This document shows, in pieces, positions 31,669-40,630 of a stretch of 64,000 nucleotides of DNA (position 1 is its first letter; each line of letters starts with the position of its first letter). Position numbers and translations under genes: made by a program. Under the pieces are notes generated by a model. That model saw only the letters and a list, made by a program, of their open reading frames with translations, ran no database searches and was not told where the DNA came from. The stretch comes from Massiliimalia timonensis (lineage in GTDB: Bacteria; Bacillota; Clostridia; Oscillospirales; Ruminococcaceae). Where the stretch lies: assembly GCF_900186585.1 (NCBI RefSeq), contig NZ_FYDD01000004.1:310001-374000 (forward strand). Reading direction: 5' to 3'.

Positions 31669-31697
31669 TTGACATTTTTAAAAATAATATTTATAAT
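31669..31697 (+). promoter_or_regulatory. Promoter of the polymer-transferase operon
   Basis: TTGACA (31669-31674), 17 bases, TATAAT (31692-31697). Predicted start near 31704 gives a leader of about 215 bases before the first gene. Confidence 0.85.
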
Positions 31698-31726
31698 ATT
31701 ACTATTCATATCATATTGATTTATTT

Positions 31727-31765
31727 AAAGGAGAACCGATACTTTTCAGCGAAGTTGAAGGCTCC
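31727..31765 (+). promoter_or_regulatory. Leader stem-loop
   Basis: AAGGAG and CTCCTT pair around an inner TTCA...TGAA stem. It is the first structured element of the polymer-operon leader. Confidence 0.4.
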
Positions 31766-31805
31766 TTGGTATATTATAAAATTGTATTCTTTTTCGTTTC
31801 ACGTT

Positions 31806-31871
31806 TTCTATCTCCTAAAAAGACAAAAGCCTTGTTGTGTTAAAAGGCTTTTGTCTTTTTAGGAGATAGAA
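31806..31871 (+). promoter_or_regulatory. 28-bp perfect inverted repeat in the polymer-operon leader
   Basis: Bases 31806-31833 and 31844-31871 are perfectly complementary over 28 positions with a 10-base loop (GTTGTGTTAA). The right arm holds GTCTTTTT, so a shorter AAAAGCCTT/AAGGCTTTT stem plus T run could act as a terminator, with the full hairpin as a longer form. It lies 51 bases before the first gene. It could be an attenuator or a residue of a small repeat element. Confidence 0.8.
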
Positions 31872-31921
31872 GCGACTTTATTGACAGCATCAGTAAAACT
31901 TGGCAATAATGGGGAGGAATT

Positions 31922-34900
31922 ATGAAAATGAAAGTTTCTGTTATCGTTCCGGTATTTAATACAGAGGATTTTCTGGAAGAATGTTTATTAACTCTAGTGG
32001 GCCAAACGCTGAAAGACATAGAGATCATTTTGACAGTTGATGAAAGTTCTTCCGATTCATCATTAGATATTGCACGGAAATATGAACTAGATCACCCGGG
32101 GAAAGTAAAGGTCGTGCTGCATCCTAAAGGTTTACCTGGCGATTCCAGAAACTATGGTTTGGAAGTGGCACAGGGCGAGTATATTGGTTTCATTGATTCG
32201 GATGATAAGGCGGCAGACATTATGTACGAGGCTTTATACCAACGTGCAGCCGAAACCAAGGCGGATATTGTTTGCTGTGATATAGAGTATTGCTATGGAA
32301 ATGGAAACAATAAAATTAGAGAAGTAAATGCGCCAGCAGGAATGTCGGCTGAAAATAATCCCCCCATCCTGCAAGCAGCTACCTGCTATGTGTGGAATAA
32401 AATTTTTAAGAAAGACCTTATCGACCGGTACTGCTTTAGGTTTCCGGCGGGGAGATGGTATGAAGATTCAGCGGTTGTTTACAACATGATGCTGGCTGCA
32501 AATAAGATTGAATGCGTCCATATCCCGTTATATGAATATAAGGTAAGACGCGCTGGCGGCACGGCGCATTTAGTCGATGATAGAGTTTTTGACGTTTTGC
32601 TTTCGGCGAAAGACATTGTGGCCTTTTTTCAAAAACAAGGCTTGTTTCACGGAAATATGATAGAAACCGCATATCATTTGTGCCGGGATCATATCAATGC
32701 CCGCTTTAATTTTTTGTCAAATTCGGACGATTCTGCGTTGAAAGCAAAATTTATCAATGAAGCTTTTGATTTTTTTGACGAATATTTTCCAAACTGGATC
32801 TCCTATCATAAACCTGAGGATCCGGAAGAAAATGCTTTGGGATATGCGAAACTTCATAGAGATTTTGCCCTGAAGTATTTTTGCGACAGCAAAATTCAGG
32901 CTCAATATGCTGCGTTGAACAAACTACATAAAAAGTCCCGCAACGAAAAGTATATCAACTGTTTAGATACGCCGCTTGAAGAAACGTCTATCCTTTATGA
33001 AGCGTATGAAGGCACTGGAATGAACTGCAACCCTTATGCATTGTTCCTGACGGCGCTTAAGGATCAAAAGTTGAAAGAGTATCAACATATTTGGTCGGTT
33101 GTAGATTGGAAAGTAATTGCTAAATTAGAAAAAGAATGGCATGATTACCCTAATGTTTCCTTTGTTTTAAGAGGAAGCGAAGATTATTTTCGCGCGTTAT
33201 CTAAATGTAAATATTTGATAAACAACAACACTTTTCCTGCATATTTTTCCAAAAAGCCGGGACAAATTTTAATTACTAGTTGGCATGCAATTACTGTTAA
33301 GACACTGGGCTATGATTATCCAACAGGAAGAATAGATTCTTGGAACCAGGTAAGAACTTATTTGCAAACGGACTGGTTTCTTGCAGCCAATGATTTTATG
33401 AAAAACAATTTGGCGACTGCATATAAAATGCAGGATATTTTCCATGGGAAGGTGCTTGTAGAAGGGTATCCACGAAACGACTTTTTTGTTACCACCAATC
33501 ATGAAGCGATTATAAACCAACTTTTAGAGTGCGGTGTAAATATAGATGCAAATAAAAAAATCGTTTTATATGCGCCTACTTGGAAAGGCGAAAAAGTGTC
33601 CTGCCCGGATATTGATGTCGATAAATTGATTAATGAAGTAGAATTATTAGAAAAAGAAATAGATTTAAACTATTATCAAGTATTGGTTAAGCCACATCAT
33701 GTAGTATATCGTCATCTTACTGACTATGAAAAAAGTTGTGGAAGGTATATTCCTTCATATATTGAAACAAATGAACTGCTTTCTGTTGTGGATATCTTGA
33801 TCAGTGATTACTCCAGTATCTTTGTGGATTTCATGTGCACAAAGAAACCAGTATTGTTTTATCTTCCAGATCTGGAGTCGTACAGTGATTATCGGGGTAT
33901 ATATTTTAAACCAGAAGAACTCCCTGGCCCAACAACAAACCGTATTGAAGAGATCGCTTCTTATATAAACAATATTGAAACAGTCAAGGAAGAGTATGCT
34001 GATAAGTACCAGATGTTCTATGACCTCATGTTTAAAGGAATAGAAGTGGGCAAATCCTCAGAACGGATTATCGACTGTATTTTTGGGGGAAATACACAGA
34101 ATTATAGGGTTGAAGAATTAAAGGGGAAGAAGAAAAAACTTCTTATTTATCCCGGAAACCTTAGAAATGATACCGTAAGAAATAGAGTTCGTCAATTTTT
34201 GGATTCCATTGATTATTCGCTGTTTGATATTACGATGCTGGCAGATTACCATTTGCATCCAAAAGTAAACAATTTTTTAATGGGAATAGATAGTAGGATA
34301 AGGCTATTATGTACTGTAATTGCCGCCCCAAAAACAAAAGCAGAAAGCAAAGCGCTTTCTGCCTTAGAAAAGGGAAAAGCAATTGGTAAAGAAACAAAAC
34401 AGACGCTGGAAAAGATGTTTTACCGGGAGTACCGCAGAAGGTTTGGCGACGTAGAATTTGATGCAACGATAGATCTGGACCCTGAAAATGTCTTCCAGTT
34501 CCATCTGCTTTCCCAAGCAAGAAAAGCGGTGCAAATTATTTGGCCGGCAGATTGTAAAAGAAGTAAAAATATTTTTGTGCAGATGAAAAAAAGATTTTCT
34601 GGTCCGCTTTGTTTCATGCGTTATTTTGTGACCGGCCCGGATTTTCATAAGCCAGTAAAATATCCTTACGACGTTATTCCAGTGGAAATGGAAGACTTTA
34701 TAAAAGGTGAAATTCTCCGCTCCCAAAACGAGTTAAAACCGGTATCTATCGGTCAGGAGGTTTTGTTCCAGACCTCCTCTAACCTAATGAACCGAAACAC
34801 GCTTTCTATGCAGATGATACCGTTAGATCGACCTGACCATTTTAAATTTGTCTCCTTTTCCCATTTGGTCAACGGCGGCTTTAATGATAATGTTTTACAT

Positions 34901-35482
34901 GCTTTTAAACTGCTCACCAACCAATATGAAAATATATTTTTATATATCGTAGCAGGCGGAACCCGCTTCCACCAGCTTCAAAAATTAGCGGAAGAATTGG
35001 GGATAAGCCAAATGGTCGAGTTTGTTAATAACTCTAATGTAACAATGAGAAATTATTTTGCACAAAAATGCGATTGTATCATTGAAGTCCCAGCAGATAA
35101 GGAATATCTTTCCTTGCAGACAGTTCGGTTAGCCCAGGTCTTTCAAAAGCAGATTTTAATGCTGAAGGCACAGGATGATATTTTTGCCCCAACAGAAGAC
35201 CATTATCTGGAGATGGGGCAAAACGTGACGCAGGTTCGCGCAGGGATGATCAGCTTATATGGGGCTATGAAAGATGTTTTTCTTAAACAGGACAAGACTG
35301 GCCAGCCGTTTGGCGAAGATGTGCTTAATCATGCTACCAACCAGAAGCTGTATGATTTGATCCTCCATCCTGTTAAGCCGTCTCCAAAACCGGAAAAACC
35401 GTTTGCGATACGTGCGCTTTCTAAAGCAAAACGGATGCTGCTAAAGAGCAAACGCGTTATAAAATCTATCATCAACAGCTAA
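31922..35482 (+). CDS. Three-domain surface-polymer transferase: GT2 + CDP-glycerol transferase + GT-B
   Basis: An 1186-residue cytoplasmic enzyme of wall or surface polymer synthesis. Residues 1-~230 form a family 2 glycosyltransferase (VIVPVFNTEDFLEECL, then GEYIGFIDSDD as the metal-binding DxD). Residues ~380-750 match TagB/TagF-type CDP-glycerol glycerophosphotransferases (WHAITVKTLGYD, VEGYPRNDFF, IVLYAPTWKGE, LISDYSSIFVDF). Residues ~760-1140 look like a further GT-B glycosyltransferase (FVSFSHLVNGGFNDNVLHAF, LYIVAGG). No membrane span is seen. GGGGAGGA precedes ATG 31922. It heads a heptose operon, so a poly(glycerol phosphate) carrying heptose or other sugars is a reasonable inference. 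Confidence 0.87.
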   Translation: MKMKVSVIVPVFNTEDFLEECLLTLVGQTLKDIEIILTVDESSSDSSLDIARKYELDHPGKVKVVLHPKGLPGDSRNYGLEVAQGEYIGFIDSDDKAADIMYEALYQRAAETKADIVCCDIEYCYGNGNNKIREVNAPAGMSAENNPPILQAATCYVWNKIFKKDLIDRYCFRFPAGRWYEDSAVVYNMMLAANKIECVHIPLYEYKVRRAGGTAHLVDDRVFDVLLSAKDIVAFFQKQGLFHGNMIETAYHLCRDHINARFNFLSNSDDSALKAKFINEAFDFFDEYFPNWISYHKPEDPEENALGYAKLHRDFALKYFCDSKIQAQYAALNKLHKKSRNEKYINCLDTPLEETSILYEAYEGTGMNCNPYALFLTALKDQKLKEYQHIWSVVDWKVIAKLEKEWHDYPNVSFVLRGSEDYFRALSKCKYLINNNTFPAYFSKKPGQILITSWHAITVKTLGYDYPTGRIDSWNQVRTYLQTDWFLAANDFMKNNLATAYKMQDIFHGKVLVEGYPRNDFFVTTNHEAIINQLLECGVNIDANKKIVLYAPTWKGEKVSCPDIDVDKLINEVELLEKEIDLNYYQVLVKPHHVVYRHLTDYEKSCGRYIPSYIETNELLSVVDILISDYSSIFVDFMCTKKPVLFYLPDLESYSDYRGIYFKPEELPGPTTNRIEEIASYINNIETVKEEYADKYQMFYDLMFKGIEVGKSSERIIDCIFGGNTQNYRVEELKGKKKKLLIYPGNLRNDTVRNRVRQFLDSIDYSLFDITMLADYHLHPKVNNFLMGIDSRIRLLCTVIAAPKTKAESKALSALEKGKAIGKETKQTLEKMFYREYRRRFGDVEFDATIDLDPENVFQFHLLSQARKAVQIIWPADCKRSKNIFVQMKKRFSGPLCFMRYFVTGPDFHKPVKYPYDVIPVEMEDFIKGEILRSQNELKPVSIGQEVLFQTSSNLMNRNTLSMQMIPLDRPDHFKFVSFSHLVNGGFNDNVLHAFKLLTNQYENIFLYIVAGGTRFHQLQKLAEELGISQMVEFVNNSNVTMRNYFAQKCDCIIEVPADKEYLSLQTVRLAQVFQKQILMLKAQDDIFAPTEDHYLEMGQNVTQVRAGMISLYGAMKDVFLKQDKTGQPFGEDVLNHATNQKLYDLILHPVKPSPKPEKPFAIRALSKAKRMLLKSKRVIKSIINS

Positions 35483-35498
35483 TTAAGGAGAAAGTTCT

Positions 35499-36485
35499 AT
35501 GATTATTACAAGAACCCCATTTCGGATCAGTTTTGCGGGCGGAGGAAGTGATCTGCCATCTTTTTATGAAAAGCATGAGGGCTGTGTTTTATCAGCATCC
35601 ATCAACAAATATATGTATATCATTGTGCATCCCTCTTTTAGCAAAGACGAAACGATCGTCAAATACCGGAAAATGGAAATCGTTAAGGATATCGCGGATA
35701 TCCAGCATCCAATCGCGCGGCAGGTGTTGATGGATCACAATTTGTCTGGCGTTGAAGTGGCAAGTGTTTCCGATATTCCGGCCGGGACAGGTCTGGCCTC
35801 ATCTAGCGCTTATACAGTTGGTACTTTGAATGCGGTCGGGGCATATGTAGGAAAAATCCATTCTCAGGAACGTCTAGCGCATGACGCTTGTGAAGTAGAG
35901 ATTACCAAACTGGGAGAACCGATCGGAAAACAAGATCAGTATGGCGTTGCGGTTGGCGGGCTGAAATTTATTCGTTTTATGACAAATGGAAATGTTGCGG
36001 TTACACCGATCGTTCTTGCAAAAGACACTCTGGAAGAACTGAATGGCAACCTTATGATGTTCTATACAGGAAATGTGCGTTCCGCTTCCAGCATATTGAG
36101 CGAACAGAACAAGAATGTTTCTGATCAGGCCAAGTTCAACAATCTTGTAAAAATGACAGAATTGACCTATGAACTAAAAGACGCACTTCAGAACAATGAT
36201 TTAACTTCTTTTGGGAGCATTTTACATAAAGGGTGGATGCTGAAGCGGGAGCTTGCAAATGGGATCACGAATCCTTTGATTGACAAATATTATGATATCG
36301 CTATGGAAAATGGCGCCTTGGGCGGAAAGCTGCTTGGTGCCGGCGGCGGTGGATTTTTGCTGATGTATGTTCCCAAAGAACGGCAGGATAAGCTGCGCAA
36401 TGCGCTGAGCGATCTGAGCCTGATGGATTTTTCTTTTGATCATGACGGAAGCAAAATTATTTTTGTTGGAGATAAAACATGGTGA
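35499..36485 (+). CDS. hddA: D-glycero-D-manno-heptose 7-phosphate kinase (GHMP family)
   Basis: GHMP-superfamily kinase of 328 residues that makes heptose 1,7-bisphosphate of the alpha series. The start TRTPFRISFAGGGSDLPSFY and the ATP loop PAGTGLASSSAY (about residue 96) identify the HddA-type sugar kinase; LLGAGGGGFLLMYVP is motif 3. It lies 16 bases after the transferase gene and overlaps the next gene. Together with the next two genes it completes GDP-heptose synthesis. Confidence 0.9.
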   Translation: MIITRTPFRISFAGGGSDLPSFYEKHEGCVLSASINKYMYIIVHPSFSKDETIVKYRKMEIVKDIADIQHPIARQVLMDHNLSGVEVASVSDIPAGTGLASSSAYTVGTLNAVGAYVGKIHSQERLAHDACEVEITKLGEPIGKQDQYGVAVGGLKFIRFMTNGNVAVTPIVLAKDTLEELNGNLMMFYTGNVRSASSILSEQNKNVSDQAKFNNLVKMTELTYELKDALQNNDLTSFGSILHKGWMLKRELANGITNPLIDKYYDIAMENGALGGKLLGAGGGGFLLMYVPKERQDKLRNALSDLSLMDFSFDHDGSKIIFVGDKTW

Positions 36486-37795
36486 TGCATGAATACAAGG
36501 CTATGGAAGCACTGATCATTGCGGGAGGAAAAGGCACCCGGCTTGCGGAATATACAACAGAGATCCCAAAGCCTATGATCCAGCTATGTGGAAAGCCTGT
36601 TTTAGAACATCAAATAGAGGTGTTAAAGAAAAACGGGATTACGGACATTACGATTACCGTGGGCCATTTAAAAGAAGCGGTGATGGATTATTTTAAAGAT
36701 GGACGGGACTTTGGAGTCAAGATAAAATATTTGGAAGAGGAAAAGCCTTTAGGGACCTGCGGAGTTTTTTATCTGTTGAACGGGGCAGTGAAACGAACTG
36801 TTTTCGTAGTATTGGGAGATGTGATTTTTGACATGGATATTTCCCGTTTTTATAAATTCCATAAAAAAAGCGGCGCGCAAATATCCCTTGTTGTCCATCC
36901 AAATACCCATCCTTATGACAGCGACATCATTGACTGTGATGACAAAGGGAAGGTAAAAAAGATTTTTTCCAAAAAAGGGGATCGTCCGCAGTACCTGTTT
37001 AACCGAGTCAATGCAGGCGCATATTTGATAGAACCGGAGGTTTTTGACGGATTTCAGGGACCGGAGAAGCGTGATTTGGAAAAGGATCTGATCAGTTCTC
37101 ATATTGTGCGTGGTGAAGTGTATGCTTACCAGACCACTGAGTATCTAAAAGATATGGGTACGATGGACAGGCTGCAAGAAACAGAAAAGCATATCAAAAC
37201 CGGTTTGGTTTCCAAAATGAGCCTATTTTCTAAACAAAAATGTGTTTTTTTGGATCGGGATGGCACGATCAACAAGTTGAAAGGTTTGATATATTCGCCT
37301 GACCAAATAGAATTGGAAGAAAACGCAGGCAAAGCGCTGCATCAATTAAATGATAATGGATATCTGTGTATTATCATCACGAACCAGCCGGTAATTGCCC
37401 GCAATTTGTGTGATTTCGATACCTTGGACGAGATCCAAAAAAAGCTGGAAACATTGCTAGGGCAGGAACACGCCTTTGTGAATGATACCTTTATTTGCCC
37501 TCATCATCCAGACAAGGGCTACCCGGAAGAACGGCCGGAGTATAAAATCAAATGCACTTGCCGGAAACCAGAAATTGGTATGGTCCAGCAAGCTGTAGAA
37601 AAACACAATATCGATTTGTCCCGTTCTTTTTTTGTTGGAGATACGACGACGGATATTCTGACAGGAAGCCGAGCAGGACTTCGCACCATTCTTTTAAAAA
37701 CCGGCGAGGCAGGAAATGACCGCAAATATGAAGTAGAACCGGATCAAGTTTGTGAAAATTTACTGCAAGCCGTAAACTGGATTTTAACACAATAG
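36479..37795 (+). CDS. Fused heptose-1-phosphate guanylyltransferase and heptose bisphosphate phosphatase
   Basis: A 438-residue two-domain protein. Residues ~8-240 form a sugar-phosphate nucleotidyltransferase (ALIIAGGKGTRLAEYTTEIP, then VLGDVIFDMD), matching HddC, which makes GDP-heptose. Residues ~252-438 form an HAD phosphatase of the GmhB type (CVFLDRDGTINKLKG, ITNQPVIARN, zinc Cys/His cluster CPHHPDKGY...CTCRKPE, FFVGDTTTDI), which removes the 7-phosphate. GGAG lies 7 bases before ATG 36479, which overlaps the hddA stop. Fusion joins steps that bracket the pathway and would channel the intermediate. Confidence 0.9.
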   Translation: MVMHEYKAMEALIIAGGKGTRLAEYTTEIPKPMIQLCGKPVLEHQIEVLKKNGITDITITVGHLKEAVMDYFKDGRDFGVKIKYLEEEKPLGTCGVFYLLNGAVKRTVFVVLGDVIFDMDISRFYKFHKKSGAQISLVVHPNTHPYDSDIIDCDDKGKVKKIFSKKGDRPQYLFNRVNAGAYLIEPEVFDGFQGPEKRDLEKDLISSHIVRGEVYAYQTTEYLKDMGTMDRLQETEKHIKTGLVSKMSLFSKQKCVFLDRDGTINKLKGLIYSPDQIELEENAGKALHQLNDNGYLCIIITNQPVIARNLCDFDTLDEIQKKLETLLGQEHAFVNDTFICPHHPDKGYPEERPEYKIKCTCRKPEIGMVQQAVEKHNIDLSRSFFVGDTTTDILTGSRAGLRTILLKTGEAGNDRKYEVEPDQVCENLLQAVNWILTQ

Positions 37796-37810
37796 TAATG
37801 GAGGTAACAA

Positions 37811-38398
37811 ATGAAAGATTATTTGGATTTAATTCACAGCTATGTCGACAAGGAAGTAGAGGTTTTAAAAAGCCTGGATTTGAATAAAATCAATGAAGCG
37901 CTCAATCTGTTGGAAGAAACAATGGAAGCCGAAAAAAATATTTATATTTTTGGGAACGGCGGAAGCGCGGCAACTGCTTCCCATTTTCAAAATGACTTTA
38001 ATAAAGGTGTTTCTGAATACACAGAGAAAAAGTTTAGATTCATGTGTTTGAATGATAACGTGGCTACTTTGATGGCGATCGCCAATGACATTGGATATGA
38101 CGAAGTGTTCCGTTTCCAATTAAAAGGGAAACTACAGGAAGGAGATATCGTCGTTGCAATATCAGGTAGCGGAAATTCTAAAAATGTTTTGAACGCGGTG
38201 GAATATGCGAGATCCTGCGGGAATAAAATTATTGGGCTGACTGGTTATTCCGGAGGAAAGTTATTGGAGTTGTCAGATATTTCCCTGCATGTTCCAGTCA
38301 ACAGCATGCAGATCACAGAGGATTTGCACATGGTTTTTGACCATCTGATGATGAGTGTTTTTTATAAAACAATGTGCCAGATAGACCATTTAAAATAA
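37811..38398 (+). CDS. gmhA: Sedoheptulose 7-phosphate isomerase (SIS domain)
   Basis: A 195-residue SIS-domain isomerase that converts sedoheptulose 7-phosphate to D-glycero-D-manno-heptose 7-phosphate, the entry step of heptose synthesis. Motifs IFGNGGSAATASHFQNDF and VVAISGSGNSKNVL are the sugar-phosphate binding loops, and the C-terminal ITEDLHMVFDHL carries the catalytic Glu/His region. It starts after GGAGGT. It ends at a strong terminator, closing the four-gene operon. Confidence 0.93.
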   Translation: MKDYLDLIHSYVDKEVEVLKSLDLNKINEALNLLEETMEAEKNIYIFGNGGSAATASHFQNDFNKGVSEYTEKKFRFMCLNDNVATLMAIANDIGYDEVFRFQLKGKLQEGDIVVAISGSGNSKNVLNAVEYARSCGNKIIGLTGYSGGKLLELSDISLHVPVNSMQITEDLHMVFDHLMMSVFYKTMCQIDHLK

Positions 38399-38422
38399 TA
38401 GAATTTAGTTAAAAACAACCAT

Positions 38423-38478
38423 AAAGAAGAGAGCTAAACCTGCCCTAGCGGCGGGGTTAGCTCTCTTCTTTATTTTTT
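38423..38478 (+). terminator. Terminator of the heptose operon
   Basis: An 18-base left arm AAAGAAGAGAGCTAAACC pairs with GGTTAGCTCTCTTCTTT (one bulged A), followed by ATTTTTTA. Confidence 0.95.
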
Positions 38479-38611
38479 ATAGAGGTAGGCTTGCTGCTTG
38501 GATGGAATGATGGAAACGAATGAAGCGATAAGAACCTTGTATTTTCATATAAACACTGCTATAATATAAAAATACATGGTGTTTTTTGGAAAATCAATAG
38601 GAGTTTCGTGC

Positions 38612-39518
38612 ATGAAGGCGATCATATTTCACAATGAACTCATCCAAATAGGTTTGCGCCCGTTTTGGAAAGAGAACACTTGGTCCAAAAGACGGAACAA
38701 AGCCAAATCCGCTTACATTTTCCGGATCAGGAAACCTCACTGCCGCAATTGGTAAATCAGCATGTAGAAGAGGACCGTTGGATTTTGTTGTCAGCGCACG
38801 TAATATTTTCTGAAAGTTTTTTGCCGAACTTAGACAATGGATCAGCTTAAACCTTGGATGCATCGGTTTGGAAACTGATTCGCCGTGGAAAGCGTAAAAC
38901 AGGCGATAATAAGGATTACGATTGGTTTGTTGAACTGTTTGGAAATCGTGAATTTGAAGATTGTGTCATGGTGAATGAAACAACCTTTTCAGAATATCGC
39001 TTGGCTTTTACAAAATTTATTTCTTTGAAGAAGTATGGATTTGTCAACAATCTGAACCGTTTCCCTCATCATCTGTCCGAGCATGGTATTGATATTTTTC
39101 CGCTTGACCATGGGGCGGATACCAAAACGTGGGCACGAGCGATCGGGTTTTACCGGGATGTTTTGCTTTATAAACAGAAATATATCGTCCCGCAGGGGTG
39201 GCGTTTGATGCGAATACTGCCAATTATGTGCAGTGGTGTTATTCTTACAAAGGAGCGCACCGCCGTTTACGGAAAATCCTAACAAAATATAATGGACAAG
39301 ATACCGGATATCTGACCAATTATGCCAGTTCTTATTCCATTCAATAGGAAACTTTTCCAGCTAGCGTGTTTGAGGACATCACTGTATTTACCCCTTCTGA
39401 TGCTGATGCCGTATTGCGGAAGATCTACGGGGATTATCAAAAGCTTCCGCCAAAATCTAAGCAGATTCCGCACCATTCTTTTGACCCAGGCCCGGATTTT
39501 GCTCCCAGACAAGCATAA
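38612..39518 (+). pseudogene. Wrecked LicD-family phosphotransferase gene
   Basis: An initiator at 38612 follows AATAGGAG but the frame soon closes. The middle piece (38854-39282) reads YDWFVELFGNREFEDC...EYRLAFTKF...HGIDIFPLDHG, and the end, in another frame with an internal TAG near 39345, reads GYLTNYASSYSIQ, then FTPSDADAVLRKIYGDYQKL and PHHSFDP. This is the LicD pattern (nucleotidyltransferase-like enzymes that add phosphocholine or similar groups to surface polymers). At least two frame changes and two stops mean it is dead. The first 250 bases are not recognisable. Confidence 0.75.
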
Positions 39519-39521
39519 ATC

Positions 39522-39555
39522 AAAAGCCTGTCCCTTTTGAGGATAGGCTTTTCCT
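39522..39555 (+). terminator. Terminator after the licD remnant
   Basis: AAAAGCCTGTCC pairs with GGATAGGCTTTT (one mismatch), followed by TCCTCACTTT. Confidence 0.7.
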
Positions 39556-39587
39556 CACTTTCTTTTACAAACAGAAAGGATGGTAAA

Positions 39588-40562
39588 ATGAAACTGCTAA
39601 TAACAGGCGCGGCCGGATTTATAGGAAGCCATTTTACAAAATACTGGCTGGAAAACTACCCCGGAGACCTTGTGGTAGGGCTGGATCTTTTAACATATGC
39701 GGGCAGTCTGAAAAACTTGGGAGAAGCAGAGAGAGACCCACATTTTCAATTTGTGCAAGGAGATATTTCTGACCGTATACGGATGGATAAGCTGTTTTGT
39801 CAGGAACGGTTTGACTTAGTTGTCAACTTTGCGGCAGAATCCCATGTAGACCGTTCTATCAGCCATCCGGACCAGTTCATGAGGGCGAATATTTTAGGTC
39901 CGCAGGTGCTGCTGGAAACTTGTAGAAAATACGGTGTAGGGCGGTATCACCAGATTTCAACAGACGAGGTGTATGGCTCTCTTCCTTTGGAACGACCGGA
40001 TAGCTTCTTCACAGAGGAAAGCCCCCTATGTGCCTCCAGCCCGTATTCCGCGTCGAAAGCTTCCGCTGATTTAATGGTATTGGCATACTACCACACCTAT
40101 CAGCTGCCTGTTACGATCTCACGTTGTTCAAACAACTACGGGACCAATCAGTACCCGGAAAAGTTGATCCCACGGATGGTATTTTGCGCCTTGCGCGGAG
40201 AGCCGCTGCCTGTATATGGTACAGGGGAAAATATTCGGGACTGGATTTCTGTGACTGATCATTGTGAGGCGGTAGCCCGGATTCTTCTGGCTGGCAGGCC
40301 GGGTGAAGTCTACAATATCGGTGCACACGATGAGAAGACCAACCTGTGGGTGGTCAAAGAGATCCTGCGGGAACTGGGACGCCCGGAAAGTTTGATTTCT
40401 TTTGTGGCTGACCGTCCCGGACATGACTTGCGCTATGCGATCGATTCCGGGAAGTCATACCGGGAACTAGGTTGGAAAGCGAAACACCGGATGGAGGAGG
40501 AGCTTCCAAAGGTTGTAGAGTGGTATTGCCGAAACCAAGACTGGTGGGAGAAAAAACAGTAA
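39588..40562 (+). CDS. rfbB: dTDP-glucose 4,6-dehydratase
   Basis: Short-chain dehydrogenase-like enzyme of 324 residues that makes dTDP-4-keto-6-deoxyglucose, a precursor of dTDP-rhamnose and other deoxysugars. The NAD loop is TGAAGFIGSHF (residues 6-16), the catalytic Thr-Asp-Glu is STDEVYG and the Tyr-Lys pair is SPYSASKAS. AGAAAGGA precedes ATG 39588 by 7 bases. No other rml genes are nearby, so the pathway is completed elsewhere. Confidence 0.93.
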   Translation: MKLLITGAAGFIGSHFTKYWLENYPGDLVVGLDLLTYAGSLKNLGEAERDPHFQFVQGDISDRIRMDKLFCQERFDLVVNFAAESHVDRSISHPDQFMRANILGPQVLLETCRKYGVGRYHQISTDEVYGSLPLERPDSFFTEESPLCASSPYSASKASADLMVLAYYHTYQLPVTISRCSNNYGTNQYPEKLIPRMVFCALRGEPLPVYGTGENIRDWISVTDHCEAVARILLAGRPGEVYNIGAHDEKTNLWVVKEILRELGRPESLISFVADRPGHDLRYAIDSGKSYRELGWKAKHRMEEELPKVVEWYCRNQDWWEKKQ

Positions 40563-40630
40563 GCGGTTTGTTTACAACTCCTGAAAATAGACGTATACTG
40601 AAAAAAGCAAAAACAAGGAGGGGTTATGTG

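Noticed and set aside
40472-40630. Extended N terminus of the ManD-like protein
   Set aside because: The extension runs inside rfbB and lacks a ribosome site; AAGGAGGGG places the start at 40631.
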